DNA from: Actinomortierella ambigua
Lineage: Eukaryota > Mortierellomycota > Mortierellomycetes > Mortierellales > Mortierellaceae
Length of the DNA: 13,996 nucleotides
NCBI GenBank assembly: GCA_016098155.1
Contig: JAAAJB010000759.1
Span: 1 to 13,996 of the forward strand
Reading direction: 5' to 3'
Positions 8,717-13,996 of this stretch are shown here, piece after piece. Positions within the stretch are counted from its first letter, which is position 1. Every line of letters begins with the position of its first letter. Both the position numbers and the translations under genes were made by a program. The notes below the pieces were generated by a model. It ran no database searches. It worked only from the letters and a program-made list of their open reading frames with translations, and was not told the DNA's origin.

Positions 8717-9763
8717 ATGATTCAAACTGTGCCTGTTCTGATTGCCAACGAGCCGGGCAAGGTCGTCGAGGCGCCATACCGGATCCACGAGCCCATCTTC
8801 TTTCTGCTGCAGCGTCTAGCATGTCTGCTTGGGCTCAAGGTCGAGGATCTTCATCGTCACATGCTGGCTATCGACGGCACTATGCTGAAAGACGTGAAGA
8901 CATCGTTGGCGGAATACCGCGTCTTGGGCAACATTCTCACATACGAATACCTTGAAAAGAAGGTGGATAGTGAGATTACTTTCCGACTGCCTCTTGGAAA
9001 GATCTATAGAACAACGGTTCACCTCTCCACAAGGCTTTATGTGCTGATGAATGCGATCCGTAAAATTGAGGGGGACTCGGCGCTTGCGCCTTTACTCAAT
9101 GTCAGTGGGGTGAAGGAAGTTCATACCATGGAACGCTGTGGTATTGGATATGGTGACGATATTGAGGTGATGTCCCTACAATGCGGTGGCGGCCCCAGTG
9201 ACTATCGCCCACTCATTCCCTTTGTCGATGTGCAGGATCGGTCCTCGATCCGAAGGATCAAGCTGTCGCGCAAGGCACCACGCGGTCGTTTAGCCAGGGA
9301 TGGCATCAACATTGAATGCCGATGCAAGTGCACGCCCAAATACGATGTGATCTGTTGTATGGATTTTACGATTGTCGAGCTGGACAAGACGAAGTTTGTC
9401 TGTCCCAATTGCAATTCGAGCGACAAGATCCAGCCTGTGACGGTGGGGCTCATGGATTGCAGGTACCGGTTCATGGGGCTACGAGAGTCTGGTGAGCAGT
9501 ACACATCCGGATGGTCTATTGTCAAACGCCAGAACGAGTATCAGCTGTTTGATTCGAGCAAGCAGGTCAAGTGGCAGCGGTTGCTGATCCAAGCCCAGCC
9601 TAGAGATGAGCGAGATGTCTGCATTATCTGCTTGAGGACCTCTTCGGGCATCAAGACCTATGACTGTGGCCACCCGTTTCACGATGAATGCTATGCCAAG
9701 GTTGGCGGATGGTGCTTCTCTTGCAAGTTTGACAAGCAACTTCAGTTGGCGTACACAAAATAG
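8717..9763 (+). CDS. Ubl-Ubl-zinc module-RING-H2 protein (putative E3 ubiquitin ligase)
   Basis: Intronless, 348 aa, start AACAATGA at 8717. Residues about 4-80 read as a ubiquitin-like fold; LAIDGTMLKDVKTSLAEY occupies the place of ubiquitin's LIFAGKQLEDGRTLSDY. Residues about 86-158 are a second Ubl (ITFRLPLGK..., then CGIGYGDDIEVMSLQ) ending in C-G-G-G at 156-159, reminiscent of the ubiquitin Gly-Gly end. Residues 165-295 form a cysteine-rich module with C201, C203, C205, C213/C214, C229-x2-C232 and C248, plus PVTVGLMDCRYRF and a Trp/Leu tail. I recognise the same pattern (Ubl, then RKAP, Cys cluster, PVT) from eukaryotic Ubl-fused proteins of unknown function. Residues 302-336 are a RING-H2: C302-x2-C305-x11-C317-x-H319-x2-H322-x2-C325-x7-C333-x2-C336. 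RING-H2 proteins normally recruit E2 enzymes. E3 activity and substrates are inferred. Confidence 0.85.
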   Translation: MIQTVPVLIANEPGKVVEAPYRIHEPIFFLLQRLACLLGLKVEDLHRHMLAIDGTMLKDVKTSLAEYRVLGNILTYEYLEKKVDSEITFRLPLGKIYRTTVHLSTRLYVLMNAIRKIEGDSALAPLLNVSGVKEVHTMERCGIGYGDDIEVMSLQCGGGPSDYRPLIPFVDVQDRSSIRRIKLSRKAPRGRLARDGINIECRCKCTPKYDVICCMDFTIVELDKTKFVCPNCNSSDKIQPVTVGLMDCRYRFMGLRESGEQYTSGWSIVKRQNEYQLFDSSKQVKWQRLLIQAQPRDERDVCIICLRTSSGIKTYDCGHPFHDECYAKVGGWCFSCKFDKQLQLAYTK

Positions 9764-9794
9764 ACCCGCTTACCTTCCTCACCCCCCCTCTTCC

Positions 9795-9825
<31 letters not shown>

Positions 9826-10279
9826 CATGGTCTGTGGTGTATGGCAAATAGCCACCTTCTTCCTGCCCCTTTCTTTAGCTTTTATGACCCCAACATAAAA
9901 CGATCAGTACCTTTTTTTCTTCAATTTTTTTTTTATTTCCGCTTCTATAGAAGATAGCTGTGGATGATTTCAACCGCACTCTTATGGTCGGTGAAAAATG
10001 TAGGCATTGAAAATTTTTTGCTGTGGCTATTTTGTGTGTGGATATCATGAAATCAGAAAAGGGAAAAAGGGAACAGAGGGTGTGGGGGATTTGCATTCGA
10101 TGCAGAACCACAGTGGTGATGCAGGGGCAAAGGCTGGCTTTTTTTTTTTCTTGAGTGCTTTTTTTTTTCTTTTTTAACCATCGATTTTGTTTCTTCCTTC
10201 ACCTCACCCCACCCCTCGTCCTCGCAGAGCCAACCCCCCCCCCAGTGTGGTGGTGCACTTGGTCCAGCGTTTGCTCCGC
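9764..10279. other. Convergent 3' intergenic region with CA microsatellite and T-runs
   Basis: It lies between the Ubl-RING stop and the stop of the first zinc-finger gene. It holds a (CA)13 microsatellite at 9795-9820, several long T-runs (9911-9935 and 10140-10176) and TTTATT at 9932-9937, which is AATAAA on the minus strand and a possible distant poly(A) signal for the zinc-finger gene. No coding region is supported. Confidence 0.5.
9795..9820. repeat. (CA)13 microsatellite
   Basis: Thirteen uninterrupted CA units lie 31 bp after the stop of the Ubl-RING gene, inside its probable 3' UTR. Confidence 0.9.
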
Positions 10280-11317
10280 TTAGTGGAACCATGTCTTGGA
10301 CCGTTCGTGAGTAGGGCGACGTTCAGTCTCCTTTCCCATCAGCAGCGGCGACACCGGCGGCGATGGACAAGCACCGCCATCACGTCCTCCGTTTCCATTG
10401 GGGCTGCTACGCGAGGGTGCCAACCAAAAAGAACCGTCATCGGACATCGCATCCTGTCCTGCACCCTTGTTAGCTCCCGCCCCTTCGCTCTCATCAGACA
10501 TGAAGGAGGAGAACGAGGAGGTAGAGTAGCAGGAGGAGGATGAGGAGGAGTAGGAAGATGAGGAGGAGTAGGAGGATGAGGAGTAGGAGGATGAGGAGTA
10601 GGAGGATGAGGAGTAGGAGGATGAGGAGTAGGAGGATGAGGAGGAGGATGAGGATGAGGAGGAGGATGAGGAGGAGTAGGAGGAGTAGGAGGAGTAGGAG
10701 GAGGAAGAAGACCGTGCCGTCATGCCCATGGTACCGCCCGTGCTGCCTCGGCGGACTTTTGTCGCCGTCGGGTAGACACGCCCCGCACTCGTGGTCGTTT
10801 CCATGGGCACTGCACGCCATGATTCACCCTGGAAATCATGGCTATTGCCGCCACCGTGACCATGGTGCATACGGGGTCCAGTCGCAAAGGCGTTCCCAAC
10901 GGCAGGAGCAAGGGAGGCGGCGGAAGCGGCAGGAACGACATGGGTGGTCGTGGCCGTGGCCGTGGCCGTGGTAGTCAGCGATTGACGCTGTCCGAGGCGC
11001 ACTGGGAGCTTGGAGGAACGGGGGCCCGGATCAGACTGAACACGGTTGGTGGGCGATGCAGGATTCCAGGTTTGGCAAGGACCCTCCTTGAGGTGGCGAT
11101 TCACACTGGACCTGTACCTCAGTGGAGCCCTGCACTTGCGGTTGGGACAACGGAAGAACGTAGTACCGTCGCTGTCCACATGCTTACGCTCCAGACAGAC
11201 TTTGTGGCCGTCGGCGGTCTCGACCCAATGCTCAAACTTGTGGGTGTTGTTCTCATGGGCGCGGAGCTTTTCGTTTGAGCAGTATGCGAAGCCGCACTTT
11301 TGGCAAGCGTGAATCAT
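10280..11317 (-). CDS. Two-finger zinc protein with Ser/Tyr-repeat tail (paralogue A)
   Basis: Single exon, 345 aa. Start ATG 11317 (MIHACQKCG) is the first in-frame ATG; the frame upstream opens only at TTG and covers the leader. Finger 1 is a canonical C2H2: C5-x2-C8-x12-H21-x4-H26. A linker with D36-G37 leads to finger 2, CPNRKC with C57-x4-C62-x12-H75-x5-C81 followed by QTW. The same module with the same spacing starts the neighbouring gene, so the two are paralogues. Residues about 85-200 are Ala/Thr/Gly-rich. Residues about 204-272 are almost only Ser and Tyr in SSSSY repeats, then an acidic/Gly stretch (SDESEGAGANKGAG) and a C-terminus ending KTWFH. C2H2 fingers commonly bind nucleic acid, so a nuclear regulatory role is possible but unproven. 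Confidence 0.82.
   Translation of the reverse strand: MIHACQKCGFAYCSNEKLRAHENNTHKFEHWVETADGHKVCLERKHVDSDGTTFFRCPNRKCRAPLRYRSSVNRHLKEGPCQTWNPASPTNRVQSDPGPRSSKLPVRLGQRQSLTTTATATATTTHVVPAASAASLAPAVGNAFATGPRMHHGHGGGNSHDFQGESWRAVPMETTTSAGRVYPTATKVRRGSTGGTMGMTARSSSSSYSSYSSYSSSSSSSSSSSSSSSYSSSSYSSSSYSSSSYSSSSYSSSSSYSSSSSSCYSTSSFSSFMSDESEGAGANKGAGQDAMSDDGSFWLAPSRSSPNGNGGRDGGACPSPPVSPLLMGKETERRPTHERSKTWFH
10558..10645. repeat. 15-bp coding minisatellite (SSSSY units)
   Basis: GAGGAGTAGGAGGAT-type units repeat about five times on the plus strand. Read on the minus strand in the frame of the zinc-finger gene they give Ser-Ser-Ser-Ser-Tyr. The period is a multiple of three, so copy-number change keeps the frame. 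Flanking sequence (about 10505-10706) is a less regular version of the same repeat. Confidence 0.8.
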
Positions 11318-11614
11318 GGCTGCAAATGCAAAGTCCTCGAGGGGGGGTGGTAGTGTTGCGTTGGAGAGGTTGTGGGTAGGAGTAAGTGTTGAGTTGAGAG
11401 TAGGGGTGGGGTTGAGAGTGAGAAGAAGGATAATGAAGAGAGAGATCGACAAAAGAGCAAAAACCCCCAACGCTTAAATACTGTTGCCAAAAAGGCTTCT
11501 AGGATACGAAATGAAGCAAAGGCAGATGGCACTGAATGCAACGAATGATAGTTGTTCATGACAGGGGTTTACTTTTTTTTAATAGGCTATTTCTGGGCCG
11601 TTGTGTGGTGCAGT
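11318..11614. other. Leader and promoter region of zinc-finger gene A
   Basis: It holds the CT-rich 5' UTR (on the minus strand) and the TATA-like box of gene A. The rest, to 11614, contains a short T-run near 11573-11580 and no recognisable gene. Confidence 0.45.
11473..11480 (-). promoter_or_regulatory. TATA-like box of zinc-finger gene A
   Basis: On the minus strand TATTTAAG lies 156 bp upstream of ATG 11317 and is followed by a CT-rich leader. The spacing and the variant match the TATTTAAA box of the ADF-H gene. Confidence 0.55.
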
Positions 11615-11616
11615 AA

Positions 11617-11890
11617 AAGGGAACGGACCACACTGAAGTTTCGTGGGTCGTTTATGGTGGCAAACGCTTCTACTGTTATTGGGATCGAATGGAGTACGCG
11701 TTTTCTAGAGAATTCATCAATGGGCAGATGGAGGCGAGGCCGCCCACAGATTAAGTTACTCTGACGAGCTCCCGTACCAAAGGCAATTCGTCCCGGAGGC
11801 CTTCAAACGTACATTCGACCTCGCCTATAAGTGGAATACATTTGCAGAGTACGTCGATCCGCTGTGGGCAAGTATCAACAGCAAAAGATG
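11617..11890 (+). pseudogene. Unidentified frameshifted coding remnant
   Basis: One plus-strand frame (11617-11748) reads a protein-like peptide including YGGKRFYCYWDRMEYAFSRE and EFINGQMEARPPT before a TAA. A second frame (about 11751-11890) takes over with DELPYQRQF, EAFKRTFDLAYKWNTF and AEYVDPLW, ending SINSKR and TGA. The two could be one sequence joined across a frame change near 11748-11752. Both parts are rich in Trp, Tyr and Phe, and about two thirds of codons in the second part end in G or C. No upstream start or exon was found, so a decayed gene fragment is the likeliest reading. I do not recognise the family. It is antisense to the proposed last exon of zinc-finger gene B, and the two calls weaken each other. 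Confidence 0.35.
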
Positions 11891-13741
11891 AGTTTTGAGT
11901 ACGAAAGGTATTAACACTAGGATATCCGAATAATTAATATGGATGAATGACAACTGGTATTTCCTCCGCAAGCGCTTACCTCTACTGCTTCATGTTTCCG
12001 CAGGGGGCAGGATATTTGCTCCGCAAAGTCTACGATTGACACTCCGAGAAAGCATTCGATGATCCTGGTGCTCAACACAGCTTCCATTCTCGGTGGAGGG
12101 TGATCCGAAGCAGACGGAGTGGTAGTCGGGGGCCGGAGGAAAACAATCAGAAAAGCACCCATAGAAGTCAGTGTAAACTTGCAAGCCTCTTCGATGTGAG
12201 CCTAATTAGAAAGAAAGTTGTTTTTTTTTTTTGAAAAAAAAAAAGTTAAATCTGACACCTGCAAGGTAGAAACGATCCCAAGATACAGAATAAAAGGGGA
12301 AAAGCATCTTGCTTACCCTTGTCCTAACTCGCTGTCCATTGATTACATGTGGTGCGATGACGTCCAGGGGCAATAATGGGGTGACGGTTTCCAGTATCAT
12401 GGTTCCTTCGCCTACCTGCCGCCAGTAGGTATTTGGTCCTTTGGCATTACTGTCCTGCCTATAGTGGCCAATGTCCAAAATATCCTCCTCTTCTTTGATC
12501 TCGACTACCGAAGTGCCCACACTGCTGTTATGGTAGCTGCTATGCCGATCTTCGTCGTCCACGCTGGATCGTTCTTCTCCATGCGAGTGTCGGTTGTTGT
12601 CATGGTTCAGTGCCACCTCGAGAAAGTTTGAGAATTGAAAGGCAGCCACTGTGTTGTCTGTGCTGGTAGTTGTTGTCACTTTGCTACTTTTGCTGCTACC
12701 GTTGCTGTAATTATCGTGACGGTAGTATCCGTTGTAGCCATTGTAGTCGTTATGGTCGTTATAATTGCTGTAGCCACTGCTATTGCCGCTATAGTTATTG
12801 CTGTTGCTGTTGTTGTTGTTGTTATTGTTGTTGTTGATGCTGCTGTTATTGCTGCTAGCGCTGTAATTGTGATAGTAGCCGTTAGTGTTGGGGTGATGGT
12901 GGTGATGACGGTGGTAGTGGTAACCATGACTACCATTCCTGTCGTGGGCCTTGCGGGCCCCTGTTCCCGACCGATGGACCCTATTGTCGGCTTCGACCAT
13001 GGCCATGCTAGACGTTCCTGACTCGTCGTCCAGTAAACTTTGAAGGCTGGTGTCAGAGGTGCTAGTGGTGGAAGTGAACGATACTGGCATCCATGCAAGG
13101 GCAGCAGCTGCAGTTGCTGCAGCTGCTCGTGAGGAAGACGAAGGTGAGGGTGCTGAAGGATATGTTATGTTCGCGGCAGGTGCTCTCCAACGAGAGCCAT
13201 TCGTCGCTCCTGGTCGTCGGATCACTGCTCGGGACCTCGTCTCCGTAGTGGTGATGGTCGGTGGTACGGCGGATGTGGCCGAGGTGACAGTGGTGGTAGT
13301 GGTGGTGGTGGTGGTAGCGGTTTCGGTGAGGATGGCCGTAGCAGCACGGGTGGCCGTTGCGCCTACGGTTGTTGCTGAGCCTCGTGAGGCTGCTGTTCCC
13401 CTGGTAGCTCTTGCAGTGACGGGAGCGAGGGCCACAGCTCGCACCATGGTGGTGGTGGTGGGTCCTGGTGCGCTATGCTTATCTTCGGGTAGCCAAGTCC
13501 CGCAGTCGCGGTGGTGCATTAGATGGTACTTGATGGAGTAAAAGTTTGTTGCCTGATAGGTGCATTGTGGGTTGGGGCAGGCAAGAAAAGAGCCACTGGC
13601 ACCAGTCATACGAGAGATGCTGAACTGCTGGCCGTTGATAAGGCGGATCGTGTAGACCTGGTTGTGTGCTGACTTGACGTGGAAGCCCAAGCTCGGCTGG
13701 CTGGAGTACCTGCGCCCACAAAGCTGACATACATGCGCCAT
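11751..13741 (-). CDS. Two-finger zinc protein with Asn/Tyr-rich tail (paralogue B), probably 3 exons
   Basis: Exon 1 (13741-12317, 475 codons) is strong; exons 2 (12201-11980, 74 codons) and 3 (11861-11751, 36 codons plus TAA) are proposed. Introns of 115 and 118 bp both have GTAAGC donors and AG acceptors, and all junctions are phase 0, giving 585 aa. Finger 1 is C5-x2-C8-x12-H21-x4-H26. Finger 2 is C55-x4-C60-x12-H73-x6-C80 (H77 also possible) followed by GTW, matching paralogue A position for position. Then come Ala/Thr/Ser-rich stretches, a His run near residue 280, and an Asn/Ser/Tyr-rich prion-like segment (about 281-354). Acidic VVEIKEEED lies near 418. Without splicing the frame ends at 12206 in a Phe/Lys tail coded by homopolymers, which looks artificial. 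Exon 2 alone could read on to a stop at 11917. A nucleic-acid-binding role is inferred from the fingers. Confidence 0.65.
12219..12245. repeat. T-run/A-run homopolymer palindrome
   Basis: A T-run is followed by G and an A-run, so it can fold back on itself. It lies inside the proposed first intron of zinc-finger gene B and resembles the T10-A18 block at 8095-8122. Confidence 0.75.
12680..12900. repeat. Trinucleotide tract coding for Asn/Ser/Tyr
   Basis: GTT/GCT/GTA/ATT-type triplets on the plus strand read as Asn, Ser and Tyr codons in zinc-finger gene B. The densest part is near 12796-12860, with nine Asn in a row. Triplet slippage is the likely origin. Confidence 0.7.
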
Positions 13742-13934
13742 CAATGGTTGACGTTGTTCTTGGCGGTGGTGTCGGAATACCAGGGTGGAGGGAGGGGAAG
13801 GGGGAGGAAGAGAAAAGAAAAGAAAAGAGAGAAGACGACGAAGGTGAGAAGAAAAAAGAAGAAAGAGAGCAAAGAGTGGGGAGGAGGGGCAATGACAAAC
13901 AATAAGAGGGACAGACAGATAGATAGAGAGAGGC

Positions 13935-13996
<62 letters not shown>
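13742..13996. other. CT-rich leader/promoter of zinc-finger gene B with (GA)n microsatellite
   Basis: On the gene's strand this is a long pyrimidine tract: AAAAG-type units near 13809-13830 and a (GA)n run from about 13943 to the window end, broken once. It matches the CT-rich leaders of the other genes. No TATA box lies within the visible part. Confidence 0.55.

Noticed and set aside
10558..10645. Regular repeat considered as a CRISPR-like array
   Set aside because: Units are 15 bp, contiguous, lack unique spacers and code for SSSSY in frame.
10540..10974. Arg/Met-rich plus-strand open frame
   Set aside because: It is the antisense reading of the Ser/Tyr repeat of zinc-finger gene A.
11318..11470. 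Hydrophobic extension resembling a signal anchor before zinc-finger gene A
   Set aside because: It opens with TTG rather than ATG, lies right after the TATA-like box, and is CT-rich leader. The paralogue starts directly at the finger.
12206..12316. Unspliced C-terminus of zinc-finger gene B
   Set aside because: The reading passes a GTAAGC donor and ends in Phe/Lys runs coded by homopolymers. A phase-matched splice gives a better continuation.
13050..13541. Val/Ala-rich plus-strand open frame
   Set aside because: It is antisense to the Thr/Ala-rich part of zinc-finger gene B.

Overview
The window looks like nuclear DNA of a filamentous fungus. An early-diverging lineage of Mortierella type is my best guess, because of the gene density, the 110-265 bp spliceosomal introns with GTAAGT/GTATGT-type donors, the pyrimidine-rich leaders, the many microsatellites and the family content. 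That lineage call is inference. No bacterial, viral or transposase genes, tRNA, rRNA or CRISPR array was seen.

Layout, left to right. (1) 351-1255 (+): a small ADF/cofilin-homology protein in three exons, the first of which codes only the initiator Met. A TATTTAA box and duplicated inverted CCAAT boxes lie upstream. (2) 2310-6284 (+): a 1131-aa, five-exon protein with an approximately 850-residue low-complexity region followed by an AIG1/GIMAP-like GTPase domain; the first intron cuts the P-loop. (3) 6589-7743 (-): a secreted SGNH/GDSL (CE16-like) esterase in two exons, convergent with gene 2, with a TATA box and two perfect palindromes upstream. (4) 8717-9763 (+): an intronless 348-aa protein with two ubiquitin-like segments, a cysteine-rich zinc-binding module and a C-terminal RING-H2. 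(5) 10280-11317 (-) and (6) about 11751-13741 (-): two adjacent paralogous zinc-finger proteins. They share an unusual N-terminal two-finger module (canonical C2H2, then C-x4-C-x12-H-x5/6-C followed by TW) but carry unrelated low-complexity tails, Ser/Tyr repeats in one and Asn/Tyr-rich in the other. A plus-strand, frameshifted coding-looking remnant lies between them and is antisense to the proposed last exon of gene 6.

The genes do not form a pathway; each has its own promoter region, as usual in fungi. The parts most worth a second look are the Ubl-Ubl-Zn-RING protein, the paired zinc-finger/low-complexity proteins, and the GTPase with the very long disordered N-terminus.
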